Assembly: GCF_000003815.2 (NCBI RefSeq)
Contig: NC_049995.1
Location: 18,058,801 to 18,100,074 of the forward strand
Direction: 5' to 3'
Origin: Branchiostoma floridae
Lineage: Eukaryota > Chordata > Leptocardii > Amphioxiformes > Branchiostomatidae
Length of the DNA stretch: 41,274 nucleotides
Shown piece after piece: positions 19,413-31,122 of the stretch. Made by a program: the position numbers and the translations under genes. Position 1 is the stretch's first letter; every line of letters starts with the position of its first letter. The notes under the pieces were generated by a model that was not told the DNA's origin, did no database searches, and worked only from the letters and a program-made list of their open reading frames with translations.

Positions 19413-19660
19413 GTATATCCGTATCTCTATCTACATAGCCGATATAACCCTTTGGCGTAACACACCAACTTCTGTATCTGTAACTACATAGCCGGTATAA
19501 CCGCCCTTCGGCGCAACACAGCAGCTTCTGTATCTGTATCTATATAGCCGGTATAACCGCCCTTCGGCGCAATACACCAGCTTCATAGGCACGCGGCGCG
19601 GCAGCAGCTGCTTATATTGCACTAAGCAACCTGTCACACCTAACTTTTGCACATCTATCG
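19413..19660 (-). repeat. Dispersed repeat with 56-bp internal tandem units
   Basis: Read on the minus strand, a GTGTGACAGGTTGC...CAGCTGCTGCCGCGCCGCGTGCCTATGAAG head leads into about 2.8 units of 56 bp containing GCCGAAGGGCGGTTATACCGG. The same head and unit occur in the opposite orientation at 22990-23190. The family is therefore dispersed, with variable internal copy number. Confidence 0.75.
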
Positions 19661-19822
19661 ATCTGCAAGTGTACTTTAAAACTATCCAACGAAGATGCCC
19701 CTGTTGTTCTTGGATATAACAAATTCCACTCTATGATAGTTCTGGGAAATACGAACTCAGCATTGAATGTTGACTTTGGTTGGTCATATTTTCGCTTTTT
19801 CTTTATCAATTTCAATGTAAAT

Positions 19823-19911
19823 CTCTCTCTGTCTCTTTCGTTCCTTCCCCCTCTCTCTATGTCTGTCTGTCTCTCTCTCTACCTTTCTCTATCTATCTCT
19901 ATAATTCTCTT
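19823..19911. repeat. (CT)-rich low-complexity tract
   Basis: Imperfect CTCTCTGTCT and CTATCT runs. Frames through it read as Leu/Ser-rich and are not coding evidence. Confidence 0.9.
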
Positions 19912-21639
19912 CTACTTACAAATGAGGACCTTAAGCCAGAATACGGAAGTAGACTGCTATCTCCCTTTGAAACCAATTTACTCGCAGTGTTTCAAGGCTT
20001 TCCTTAATAAACCTCACAGCGCTGACATGTATCTCGGGAATGACGGAAAGGGAACAGATAACAATTATGAAACATGCACGAAGCGATTACCATGCTCATT
20101 TGCACGGCCAGTGACCTGTACGTTTCCCGCGGCGGGGAAAATCGTGTTTCGAGTAAAAACAGAACAAAAACAGATAACAGGCTACAAATCACCAGTAATC
20201 ATCACCTAGCATCATATTACATTCGACGGTCAATAAACCCTATAGACAAAATTTCTTCGAGTGGTAACACTATCTCATCACTTTAGCATCTAACCTCCAT
20301 CGAGACAAACTGCAAATGTTGATTTTTCATTCTAAATGTTCACTTTTCAGCTCTTTGGTAACGAACACAGCCCCGTAGCCTGCCGTGACAGCTTGTGAAT
20401 GATTTTTGAGATCAGAGCGTAAAAAAACTACCATAATATCTGCTGTTGATGACTGGGTGACTGACGGGATTCAGTATACGTACCTGGCTGCAAGGTTCTG
20501 CCCATATTTGGTCATCTGTAAAGTTTGTCAAATCCTCTTGCTATTTGCGGTACTACTCATGACGTCATAGATCGTATCTGCGGCTTCATACTGGGATCAG
20601 CTCATCCAAGGCCATGCTATCTCACTTCATCTATTCCATTTATCTCTGTATTATGCAACAGGGACATTTGGCGCGACTTTATACAACGTTTTTCACTTCA
20701 TTCAGGTGTAAGTGAGTACCTAGATTCGGTTAGGGCTACTCCTAATGCAAGAAGTTAGACTAGACACATGTGGAGGTTCAGTGTATGAGGAGAGCCACTA
20801 TGACAACTCTAGCACGTAAAAACAGGCGCCGCTTTCATAGGAAAGAATAGCGAACCTTGCCAGTGTGAATGACTCGATAAACATATGTCCGAATATGCAG
20901 CTTGTACCCTTCAGTACAAACCTGGTGTGTTACGCCATCAGGTGGTTTACAGGATGTGCAATATAAGGAAACAAAATCCTTTTCCACATTAGTGAAACTA
21001 ATAGAAAATATCAGCCAATTACAGAAACCATAAATACCGATCTAATTTTACCGATAGCGGTTGTCGGAAGCTGTCGGAAGCTTGAAGTTGTCTGAAATTA
21101 TGTGTGGCGTAGGCTGAACGTACATCTCACCCCGTTTCTACATACATCAGAAAGAGTTTGACTGGAACTGACCGACAACAGGCCGTGCATATTCATAGAA
21201 ACGCTACGCAGGAACTGGCTGTGTTCGATCAGTGTTTATGGTGACAGACTGTTTAACTATGGTTACATAGTGGCGGCAATGCCGGGAAGTGTTGCTCTGG
21301 GCACTTTTCCTCAGACACTAGAGAACAACAGCAGGAGGGAATAACAGAATCTGCGGGTCGCTTCTGCCTGATAAACTGCAGGTGGAAACGTCCTCCGGGG
21401 GTGCGCGGGTGTCTAGCTGGCGATTCTGCTGCTCAGAAACGAAAATCTTGTCAAAATTGCACCTGACGAATGACTCTTATCTGACGTTTAATGCTACAGA
21501 GTTGGTCTTCCCTCCGAAAGTACTCATCACGGTGGGAAAATGGTGTGCAATGCACATTGTAGATAATCGTTCTTAAGGCAAATGTAACAAAATGATACTT
21601 TTTATTTCTAAAAATAAAATCCCCATGTTGAATGTGAAG
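19912..21639. other. No gene recognised; one cAMP-response-element match
   Basis: TGACGTCA occurs at 20560-20567 without a nearby TATA box or recognisable exon. The open frames have no domain I recognise. TGTCGGAAGCT is duplicated at about 21063-21083. Confidence 0.45.
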
Positions 21640-21915
21640 ACATGGACTACAACCTTTCCGAAACACAAGATAACCGGATCTCATCCTTTTCGGAACTCAG
21701 TCTTTTCGTATCTTAACCTTGACAAAACACACCTAACGAAACACAACCTTCCCGGATCTCATCCTTTCAAAAACACAACATTCCCGGAAATTAGTCTTCC
21801 CGGAACGCAAGCTTATCAGACACCAACTTCCGGCATCTCAACCTTCCACCTTTTCAGAACTAAACCTATCCAGAACTCAACTTTCCCGGAAATCATATTT
21901 CCAACACAAAATGTC
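21640..21915. repeat. Degenerate 15-bp tandem repeat
   Basis: Variants of CTTTCCCGGAACTCA (CTTTCCGAAACACA, CATCCTTTTCGGAACTCA, CTTCCCGGAACGCAA and others) recur with roughly 15-bp phase. The plus-strand 115-codon frame over 21592-21939 is built from these five-codon units. Divergence is high, so this is an old minisatellite. A constrained coding origin is not excluded but has no support. Confidence 0.6.
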
Positions 21916-21939
21916 ATCAGCGGAAATACGGTAATTTAA

Positions 21940-22989
21940 ACTTGACTACAGGAAGGCAGAAAAGCTGTCTACGTCTTAAAAATCACTTTTAACGAACCGT
22001 TTAGGGCGTATATATGGTCATGCAGGTCGCATGAGAAGTGTAAAAAGATATAACTTCTTGCTAACTTGAAGCTAGCTATAGTGATCGGAATAAACATGGC
22101 ACCTCGAGCGTAGAAAACGGTCTAGGTTTGTTTCTGTCTCTTCTTAAGTGTGAACAATTAAACAGGCTTCTTTTAAATTATTACTAATACTATGTCCCGA
22201 TAGTCACTTAGCTGTCATAGCATTCATTATTTCCGACTTATCTATTCTCCCTCATTCAATCACGTTTATCTCAACAGCGTATTTAAGCCATAACCACTAG
22301 GGGCTATCGATCTTTCTTTTGTCGTGAATCGTAGTATACAAGACTGCCTGTTACTGACCAGCGGGTCATAAAGACAGTCCCTGTTCATTATCATGGCGCC
22401 TTCCTGATATGCAGCAATAAATACAAATGAATAGCAGCCCTGCCCGGTGGGAGTGTATTGAACCTTTCAGTCTTGTCGTTCACAGCTGGTGTGGTACGTC
22501 TAAACACGGTTTTTCGGTTCGGCAAAACAAAGAGAAACAAGATTTCGGCTGTTGCCAAGGCTTTATCAACGTGGCGCCTGTAACCACCGGGAAGCCCGTC
22601 GGTTGGGTTGGCTGTGCGAACCCCTAAGAAACTTAAATTAAGGCTGACCTCGCCTGCCAGTTTTGTACAGGAGATTGCATCCACGGTAGTGAGTGTGTTT
22701 TTGTTCACATGGTTCCCTAGCTGAGTCAGAAGAATGCGTACTGTTTAGGTTCGTTAAATTTGAATCTAAGACTTACATCACTGGCCAGTTCCTTCCAAGT
22801 GATAACCCCGTATCTTTGTTTGCTTCGTGCTGGAGTCTGACGGGTGTTCAACGGTTGGGTTCATTTTACACTGTGGCTTCTGGTAAAACATCACCGTCTC
22901 TCGTACCCAATGTTCTGATACAAACCTCATCGCCATAAAAAATAAAGAAGGAGCATCTTCATTACATAAGTTCAAACAACACTTGCACT
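21940..22989. other. No gene recognised
   Basis: The minus-strand frame at 22391-22708 (105 codons) has a phrase NDKTERFNTLPPGRAAIH that looks protein-like, but I cannot tie it to a family. It may be part of an unidentified retroelement. Confidence 0.35.
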
Positions 22990-23080
22990 TGCAAAGCTTA
23001 GGTGTGACAGGTCGTTCAGTGTGATATAACCAGCTGCTGCCGCACCGCGTGCCTGTGAAGTTAAAAGAAATGAGGAAGAC

Positions 23081-23111
<31 letters not shown>

Positions 23112-23190
23112 CAGACAAACAGAAGCTGGTGTCCTACGCCGAAAGGCAGTTATATGAGCTGTAAAGCTACAGATGCATGGGCTGTGAGGG
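22990..23190 (+). repeat. Second copy of the 19413-19660 repeat, disrupted by a GA tract
   Basis: AGGTGTGACAGGTCG, CAGCTGCTGCCGCACCGCGT and GCCTGTGAAG match the 19.4-kb copy. After a purine tract (about 23055-23118) the match resumes at ACAGAAGCTGGTGT, CGCCGAAAGGCAGTTATA. The tract has grown, or been inserted, inside the repeat. Confidence 0.7.
23083..23113. repeat. (AG)n microsatellite
   Basis: GACAGAGAGACAGAGAGAG followed by uninterrupted AG repeats. Confidence 0.9.
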
Positions 23191-23959
23191 CACAGTTTGA
23201 GTACCAACTTGGGTGTGCCACAATGCACGCACGGAATGGTTAGGTCATGAGAGAATGGTTAGGTCCTGAACCATTGACATTGACGAAACTAGGCCAGGTC
23301 CCTAGCAGACGTCCTTACTACGTTAAGCCATGTAAGCAGGGGGTTGACAAAGAACGTGTAAATAAGTTATACTGTAGGAGCCGTGTTCAGGCCCAGGGGT
23401 AATTACTGTACGGACACGCGTGAATACCAATCAGCTTCGATAGCTTCATGAAATTGTTAACAGGACATACATGTACAGTATGACTCTAATCTATTTAAAC
23501 TAAACATGTTTAACGTTAATGTAGGACTACCTAAGTGAGATTTTGCGGTCACAATTCCAAACATGCTATAAAGAGGCAGTGAAAGGTTGTGATGTGATTT
23601 ATTCAGTCTAGAATAGAATATCGCACCTTTTATAACTACCATAAGAGATCGGTACTTGGCTACTGCTGCCTGCGAACCACATGTACTGTTTCTGATAAAT
23701 CAACTCGAAACTTTTGAATGTTGCAGCTATGTCAATCTTATCCTAGTAGTCTTATAGTCAGGCAGTATGCAGAACGCAGAACATTTCCGTACTCTGCCTA
23801 CTCCACTACAAATGTTTATACAATCATACACAAAAAAATCATCTACAAGTTCCCATATCTACACCTAGCTAGCCTGGCTTTCCTGTCCGCGGAATAATGA
23901 CCGTTTGAAGTTGCACTTGCTTTAAGGACACTTCCATATCCATACGTCTTGCCCCCGAT
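23191..23959. other. No gene recognised
   Basis: Apart from the small duplication GAATGGTTAGGTC at about 23233 and 23252, no structure or coding sequence was found. Confidence 0.5.
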
Positions 23960-25075
23960 ATCCAGAACCTGCTCTGTGCCTCTGCTGTTATTTTTCATGT
24001 GGAACCCACCGTCCCCCGGCCGGCCTAAGTTTAGACGGCATTGGCCATGCCGGAAAGCCCGTTCATCGGCACCACATCGCCATAGGCCAGCGGTGTTCCA
24101 CTTCTGCGTTTTTTATCCACTCGTAGTCTGTCTTTCTAAAGCCCATATTGCACAAGAGCTACAGTGTAAGTTTAGCTGGCATCGCTACTGCCTGAAAACA
24201 CCTTCATCAGCACAGCATCACCATAGGCCGGTGTTATGCCACTTTTGCGTTATTCAGAAATATTCACTCATAGTCTGTCTTTCCACAAGATCCAGGTTAG
24301 CCGGCATTGGCACGGTCGATAACAGACCCATTTGTCATACAGCATCACTATATGCCACTTTTGGCTTATTTAAAAATATTCATTCATAGTCGTTATTTCT
24401 AAACCTCACATTGTACAAGAATTACATTGTAAGTTTAGCTGGCATCGTTGCTGCCTGAAAACGCATTCATCAGCACAGCATCACCATAGGCCAGCGGTGT
24501 GCCACTTCTGCGTTATTTATTCACTCATAGTCTTTATTTCTAAACCCCACATTGCACGAGAGATACGCTTAGCCGGCAATGGTGCTGCCTGAAAACCCAT
24601 CCATTAGCACAGCATCACCATAGGCCACTTTTGCGTTATTTAAAGATATTTACTCATAGTCTTTATTTCTTAACCCTACATTCCACAAGAGCTACATTGT
24701 AAGTTTAGCTGGCATTGCTGCTGCCTGAAAACGCATTCATCACCACTGCATCACCATAGTCCAGCGGTGTGCCACTTGCCATTTATTCACTCATAGTCTT
24801 TATTTCTTAACCTCACATTGTACAAGAGCTGCATTGGAAATTTAGCTGGCATTGCCACTGTCTGAAAACACATTCGTCATCACAGCATCACCATAGGCCA
24901 GCGGTGTGCAATTTTGCCATTTATCCACTCATAGCCTGTCTTTCTAAAGCCCACATTCCACAAGAGCTACACTTAGCCAGCAATGGTGCTGCATGAAAAC
25001 CCATTCATCAGCACAGCATCACCATAGGCCACTTTTGCGTTATTTAAAGATATTTACTCATAGTCTTTGTATCTA
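23960..25075. repeat. ~135-bp satellite-like tandem array (8 copies)
   Basis: The phrase CAGCATCACCATAGGCC and its variants places units at 24081, 24222, 24348, 24485, 24619, 24755, 24892 and 25024 (steps of 126 to 141 bp). Units also share GTGCCACTTCTGCGTTATT, CTCATAGTCTTTATTTCTAA, CACATTGCACAAGAGCTACA and TTAGCTGGCAT. Some units lack the CAGCGGTGTG segment. Alternating presence of that segment hints at a two-unit higher-order pattern. Confidence 0.9.
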
Positions 25076-25152
25076 AAATAACATATTCTGCATTTGCTGT
25101 ACCAACCTACTACTACTACAACAGTACCTGACGAAGGTCAAGCTGCAGGGAG

Positions 25153-25178
25153 TATATATATATATATATACATATATG
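25153..25178. repeat. (TA)n microsatellite
   Basis: Uninterrupted TATATATA followed by CATATATG. Confidence 0.9.
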
Positions 25179-25612
25179 CTTGCAGCAGGTGGCTAACTAA
25201 CAAGCTGAAGCATGCGTCAGACGTGCTAAACGACCGCCATGCTGATAAACCGGCGGAAGAAACGTTAGGATTGTATGTGGATTTTAACAAGTTGCAAGGC
25301 TGTGTATGTCCTATGACGGGAAGCTGCGTCAGAGTGTACGGTTTGCTGTACTTGTTATAAGAGATATCATATTCTTCTCCTGCTATAATCACCATTGGGC
25401 TGCTATTGTTTCTCCTGTCTCTGATTAAGGTAAATTTGCAGATTGTCCGTCGGAAATGTCATAACCTTGCTCAAAACCATGATCGTTTATCCCAGCGAGC
25501 AATAGAACCAATGCGGTCCAAATTAGTTCTCTGTTCACGAGTCCGACAGGGAAACTTAGTCTTGGACAGTGGTCAACTTTGTCCTTTAAAACAGACAGAG
25601 AGGCTTTAAAAC

Positions 25613-25628
25613 TGACGTCAGTATAAAA
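25613..25628 (+). promoter_or_regulatory. cAMP-response element next to a TATA box
   Basis: An exact TGACGTCA (25613-25620) is followed one base later by TATAAAA (25622-25628). CREB-type factors bind TGACGTCA, and CRE-plus-TATA pairs are common in inducible metazoan promoters. Three more exact copies lie within 530 bp downstream. Orientation is plus by the TATA box. No downstream coding exon is recognised in this window. Confidence 0.4.
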
Positions 25629-25794
25629 CCGTAACTGTACACCTTGATTAGGACTAAATGTGGTCCTAAGAAGTCCTTTATTTGTGCGTCAGTCCACTTT
25701 TCTCCGTTTTACATTTTCCCCTAACATCTCATATACACTTTCTCTCACACTTAGTTCCCCGCAGTTTTAGTAAGCACCAAACTGCCCGGAACGG

Positions 25795-25897
25795 CTGTGA
25801 TTGGCGGGGGTGGTATACACTAATGAATGACGTCATCCAATGACGTCAATCGCCCTTTGTACTATTTCTGTGGGCGTTTTGTAACTTGTCTTCTAAG
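25795..25897 (+). promoter_or_regulatory. Candidate promoter with paired cAMP-response elements and a splice donor
   Basis: GATTGGCGGGGG (CCAAT-type and GC-rich motifs) is followed by TGACGTCA at 25828-25835 and again at 25841-25848, 13 bp apart, with CCAAT between them. About 50 bp downstream is AAG|GTACGT (intron starting at 25898), a good 5' splice donor. The set fits a promoter with a short untranslated first exon, though motif matches alone cannot prove it. Confidence 0.4.
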
Positions 25898-26049
25898 GTA
25901 CGTACTTCGGATCAGTTGGCAGAATTCAGGGGTTGGATAAAAGTTTTATTGATTTTTGTCCGGGTTCAGAGAAAGGACCATATGATTCTCCTAAAAGTAG
26001 AAAACTTGTGATCTGGAAGATTCCCCACACAGTGTGTTAACGAGTCGGG

Positions 26050-26600
26050 CAAATGGCAGGTTGTTTTGTGGTTCTGCATGGCTCAAGGACAGCTGTCACA
26101 AGCAAAGTTGGCGTGGCGCAAGATTCCAGCTTCTCTTTCGACTTAGTGACGTCATGAGACTCATTATCAACTTTGTAAAACGAAACTTAAGTTTCTGTGC
26201 ATTCCATGGTTCTGATTTTTCATTTCATTTTTTTCATTCACGATTTGAAGGCCTAACACTAGATAACAGTTCGTTGTGAATGGTTTGAGGCCTTGCATGC
26301 TGTCATGAGCAGAGTTGGCGTGACACAAGATTCGAGCATGTCTTTAGACTTAGTAACGTCAGAAGGGGCATTTATGTTCCTTGTAAAGCAAACTTTAGCA
26401 TCGGTGCTTTCCTTGGTGCTGATTTCTCGGTAATGTGAAGTTTCAAGAATTTGAAGGCTCAACACACAGAGATAGCAGGTCTCCGTCAATGGCTGTTTTT
26501 AGGCTGCGCATGCCTCAATGCAGACTTCTTGAGCAAAGACAAGACGACGCAAGCTCTACAGTCTCTAAAATAGGTGTTTTACCCTCTCTATATAATAAGC
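26050..26600. repeat. Degenerate ~207-bp tandem repeat (2 to 3 copies)
   Basis: TTGGCGTGGCGCAAGATTC (26108) and TTGGCGTGACACAAGATTC (26315) are 207 bp apart. They are followed in both copies by GACTTAGT.ACGTCA, TTTGTAAA.C.AAACTT and TTTGAAGG. A third partial unit appears at about 26490-26560. One copy carries an exact TGACGTCA (26147-26154); the other has TAACGTCA. Confidence 0.6.
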
Positions 26601-26614
26601 CCTCGGTGCTGATT

Positions 26615-26618
26615 CTCC

Positions 26619-26668
<50 letters not shown>

Positions 26669-26681
26669 CCCTCTCTCTCTC

Positions 26682-26726
<45 letters not shown>
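26615..26726. repeat. (CT)n microsatellite
   Basis: CTCTCTCT with occasional CC and TTT interruptions. It generates a Ser-Leu frame that should not be called a protein. Confidence 0.95.
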
Positions 26727-26728
<2 letters not shown>

Positions 26729-28641
26729 GGCAGGGCGTTGTCGCTCACTCTAAGGAAACCTCCCTTGAAATACTCCAGATTGCCAAATAATAAACACGAA
26801 ATTGAAAGACAAAATAAACGTGTTTTATACAGGAAATCTTCAGTATTCGTTGTTTTTCTGTAATCTTTGTTTGAAGCTTCTCGCTTGTTTTGTTCAGTAG
26901 CAGAGCAGAACAAAATCAAGCTAAGAAACAGGATACGAAAAGAGAAAAGAAAATTTGGCATTTTATTTCAGTAAAAAAACAGTGTCCTGTATACTTGATA
27001 GGTAGAAAACAGATGCTGATCCACTCTGATAAATCTTAGTATTAAGCTAATGCAATGATGAATGCATAAAGGTGTACTATGATCTTACAGGGCTAAAAGC
27101 ACCAAGAATAGGAAGAATACATCATGTAAAGACGCCATGAAAAGGCGTTCTCTGCCTACTGCCTAAGTGCCCAGGTCAGGGCTGACCCTTGCTCCTCTCT
27201 GTGAAGATTTTCTACGTCGCTCGGCCCTGTCCTCTGGTTTGCGCTGCCCTAATAAGTTCCAGTCTAGTGTCTTTTTTATCTGTTCCTTCCAAAGCATCGA
27301 CAGTAAACTGTTTTGTCCCGAGTATAGCTCTGATTTTTGTGAAAATGTGTTTTTATTGCTTAAATATACATATTGTAGGCTTGAGCTCTGCTTGGTGCTG
27401 ATTTCATATAGTGCTGCTGCAAAATGTCACCATTCGTTTCAGCAGTATCACCGGACCATAAAAAGGAAACTGGTAACCAAAATTCGACTGGATACAACGT
27501 AACGCTAATTCACCTTTGTACGTGGGGTAACCTTTATCCGTTGTCTCTAAACATGGGGTATTTAGAGACAACAAGAACATGGACAGAGGTTTCCAATCGC
27601 AATATTTTTACAAGTGTGCACTTAATTGGAAATCGCCATGATATCCACAAAAAATCCTGTGTTTGAAAAACAGCGTATATAGGTTAAAGGTGATCTAACG
27701 TTATCGATTTCGTATATATTTTTACTAAGCATGAAAATACTGCGTGCGCGTTGTTGTTGTGATGAGTATCATGCACACACAACTCGCTCAAACCCGCCAA
27801 ACGCGCTGTCAAGCAAAATTGAGCAAATCTTGCCCGGGGCATCAGCTGTGGTTCCAGCAACATTTAGAGTTAATGTAGTCATTTCATTACAACAGGCGGC
27901 TTTGAAAACGTGAAAACCAATTATGATTCTGCATTTAATGGATTCTGACTCTGTTACATTTAACATAGTCTAACACAAAGACCCCGAGGCGCCATTTTAG
28001 TTTGTTTTTTTGTACCTACTTTGAATATCCAGTCACGAAGCCAAAGATTCTATTCAGATGGTATCAAAGGGAATCTTCAAGGCTACTGATAGCTGCGCTA
28101 ACTGTATTTATGTAAGTATAATACAGGGTATACAGAGGCAAAGAGAAGAAGACTTTCAAAACAATGACTCCAAATATCATTTCTCTGCCAGTGTTACGGC
28201 CGTTAGCCAAGGACATTACATAACTATCATAAAGTCATTGCTTTAGCTTCAGTTCATGCAGTAGAGTTTAGCTTCATGCGCCTTTTATTGGGTATTTTAT
28301 ACACAGATGCAACTACGCCAAATCATATTAGACTAATTAAAACGTGCCAGTTGAAAATTAATCTTCTTGACTTAAGATCGGCAAGAGACGCTGCTACAGC
28401 GAGCGTAGTTCAGTGTACAGGAGTAATTAGTGGCCTTGCACTGATCAAAGTCGATACAAAAAACAAACGATTAAAAACAGATGAATTAACCAACATGAAA
28501 GCGGGAGGAATGAGCCTGGACGGCATTTCAGAGCTCGTCCGGCGCATCTGAAGTGAGGAAGTCTTTTATCATTGTTAACAATACAGGACAGCGAAACCGA
28601 CTAACGAGGAATAACCAATACCATTCATCCATCATATGAAG
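26727..28641. other. No gene recognised
   Basis: Frames of 60-111 codons are present but none shows a domain, a signal peptide or consistent codon bias. TTATCCGTTGTCTCTAAACA is followed by a partial inverted copy (TTTAGAGACAACAAG) at about 27536-27575. Confidence 0.45.
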
Positions 28642-29141
28642 AAGTTTATTTGCAAGTTCGTGCCCGAGGGCTAATTGCAAGTACATGGTATTAACATAAT
28701 AAACGTGTTGGCTATTTCTAAACAAGTTGGGTTTGACTTCTTTTTTGAAGCAGATGGAGACGAAAAACCCCACTTTTTCTACAATTTGTGGGCTCTGCAA
28801 TTTCAAGAGAAAATTGGCTTTCTGTTCGTCTGCCAATGTGGGGAAGTCGGTATTACTCTAAACAGAGTGATTCGTTCGGTTTGGTTGAATGGACATTTTG
28901 AGATAAAATGCGTTTCGTCTCCCACTGCTTTGATTATAATCACGGCAACCACGGTGGGATTGTTTGCGAGAAAAAATATGTTGTGAATGGGTATAATTTG
29001 ATGTAGATAACCGTAGAAAAAGATATAATCTAGACAATTGTATTCCGAGTTCAATTCAGTGCGCACGTTGCGTGCAACGTGAAGCTATGTATTTTTAGAA
29101 AGAATAAACCATCACTACTAGTACTAATGATAACGATAATA

Positions 29142-29975
29142 CGAGGGGCGTGCAATAAGTAATGGTCCTGACCCACTTCCAGTTGTCTGACCTTAGAATC
29201 CGTATTCTAATCCAAGTCTGTTCTGATCATTTATAAGCAGGTAAATTATTAAATAGAAACTGTACGTCTCGTTCTATCTCTTCTTAAGACCAAAACGAAA
29301 ATCTCGACCTCACAGCTATGATAGTCTGCTGGCATCCAAACCTTGTATAGTTGTTGAGTCTTTCCTGAAACTAGAGGATGAAGAGATTGGGCAGCTACGA
29401 GGGGCGTGCAATAAGTAATGGTCCTGACCCACTTCCAGTTGTCTGATCTAAATGAAATTTTGTATGTGTAATAATTCATATCTCTATGGGTTATGTTGCA
29501 AAAGACAGCTCTGAACTAATTGTGGTTTCTGATTTACTGGTGTTTGAACTTAGTCAGGTGCGAAATGGACCAGGTGTGAAATGGAACCAGTTGAGTGTCG
29601 CGCAGTGATCCGGTTTTTGTATTTGAAAGGACGCACACCAAAGAAGACTTTTGATGAAATAAATGAAACTTATGGTGATGATGCCCCATCATATGACCTT
29701 GTAAAACGCTGGCATCCTGAATTCAAACGTGGCTGGAAGTCTGTGGAAACAGCTCCCAGACCTGGTCGTCCCTCTTGTGCCATTGATGAGGCATCAGTTG
29801 GAGGACCAACCTGGGGTGTCCTACAAAATCGGTGTCCAGAGCTGCATCAAACGATGGGAGAAATGCATAACTCTGGGTGATTCCTATGAAGAGAAAGACT
29901 AATAACTGTGCCAAGTTTCATTAATCTCCTGCTATGGGAAATGGGTCAGGACCATTACTAATTGCACGCCCCTCG
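29142..29975 (+). mobile_element. Non-autonomous mariner-like element with duplicated left end
   Basis: The right end is the complement of the left-end sequence, which begins CGAGGGGCGTGCAATAAGTA then ATGGTCCTGACCCACTTCC. TA flanks the outer ends (29140-29141 and 29976-29977), as expected for Tc1/mariner insertions. The left terminal sequence is present twice: at 29142, and again at 29398 after TA. So the core element may be 29398-29975 (578 bp), with an extra left end 256 bp outside it. The single right end is shared. Confidence 0.75.
29581..29902 (+). pseudogene. Internally deleted mariner-type transposase
   Basis: The frame starts MEPVECRAVIRFLYLKGRTP and continues through SYDLVKRWHPEFKRG and RPGRPS, which matches the helix-turn-helix N-terminal part of mariner-family transposases. 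About 75 codons in, the frame leaves homology. In another frame, starting near 29819, the typical transposase C-terminus appears (SYKIGVQSCIKRWEKCITLG then DSYEEKD and stop at 29900-29902). The central catalytic D,D domain is missing, so two ends of the gene are joined out of frame by an internal deletion near 29805-29818. A full-length family member is about 340-350 residues. It cannot transpose itself. Confidence 0.75.
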
Positions 29976-30255
29976 TAATGTGCTGGATTTCAGCTTATTG
30001 TTACAGGCAACAATGAGACTCGCTTAAAAATCATAGAAAGACAATCTATGAACCATGAAATAGCAAAACCTGTTCAAAAGATCAGACGTGATAGACTAAA
30101 AAACAAAAACCATTTGTTAAATACACAAAGATTCAGCTCAAAGCCTTAAGATTCTCAATCTTAAGATTGCAACGAGAAAAAAATGCTTGAACTACCCCTG
30201 CTGTATCTATTATGCACAAACTTTGAAAATTGGTGTACGCTTAAAAGCAATTTCT

Positions 30256-30339
30256 CAAGCAACTGGATTTGATGTTTGAAACGTTCAGACTCAGGTAGAC
30301 TGCACTACCATTCGTTAGTGACACTGATGTTCTTGAAAC
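30256..30339 (+). repeat. Relative of the 4789-4970 inverted repeat
   Basis: CAAGCAACTGGATTTGAT, GAAACGTTCAGACTC and GTTAGTGACACTGATG line up with the left half of the 4789 element. The right arm is not seen here. Confidence 0.55.
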
Positions 30340-31122
30340 ATAATCTTTCTTATTTTTTTAAGAATCAATACACAAAAAGAAATATAAACCAAGAACCAAT
30401 TTGCAATTTTCCCAACTAAATTCACAATGGATGAGAAATGGATATCCACGTTTAAAAAGTTTCTCAATTTTCTATAAATTTTGAGTTATGGTATATTCAG
30501 CAACAATTTGTCACTGCGGCGTAAAGTCTGTGTAAGTTGATTTTGATAAAGATCGCAGAAATATATTTTCTAGTATGATAACCGAATAGTGAAGTCTGTT
30601 ATTCATGTGAAAACTAACTGTAATCGCACTGCGCTTTGATCATCCCTGTGAGCATGCATGCACCAAGCGGATTCATGCACAATGAAAGAAAACAGTTCTC
30701 CTTTTAACATCACAAAACCCACATATAATAGAAAAGGCGGGATCTTTCGTCTTCCACTGTCTTCAAAAAAGGAGTCGAAGCCAATAACCCAGGATCTCGA
30801 GTTAGCTTTTACTAGTTTTACACTAAAGTAGACACTTGTGATATTGTATTTTACACTGTTTGAATCTTTTATGTTACCTGCAATTAGCCCACGGGCAAGA
30901 ATTTGCAATAAAACTTTATATTAAAGCTACTGTCCCAAGAGGAAAAGGAGCCCTGAAGGGTTTTTCACGGGCTGTTTTTGTGGAGACTCCGAGCGAGCTC
31001 GCCGGAGAGAGAGAGAAAGTTTTTGGCACTTTCGGGTGTACTCCTCCCAAGTGGCCCCGTGGGACACCTTGCAGCTTCCGGGGTACTTTTGGTTTCAACC
31101 CTGAACGCGGGTACCAAATGGC

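Larger units (their letters stand above)
28642..30917. mobile_element. Possible 2.3-kb element with long (~200-bp) inverted ends
   Basis: The left end (28642 to about 28860) and the reverse complement of the right end (about 30690-30917) align over some 200 bp. Shared landmarks are AAGTTT.TATT.GCAA, CCCG.GGGCTAATTGCA, CTTTTTTGAAG, GACGAAA, CCC..CTTTTTCTA and TTGTGGG. No transposase is recognised inside. A mariner-like element (29142-29975) and a relative of the 4789 repeat (30256-30339) lie within it. The alternative is two independent copies of one dispersed repeat in opposite orientation. No clear target duplication was found. Confidence 0.45.

Noticed and set aside
22391-22708. Possible retroelement protein fragment.
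   Set aside because: The sequence looks protein-like in places, but I could not match it to a family, so it is mentioned only as unassigned.
26435-26863. Ser-Leu-rich protein.
   Set aside because: It is a translation of a CT microsatellite.
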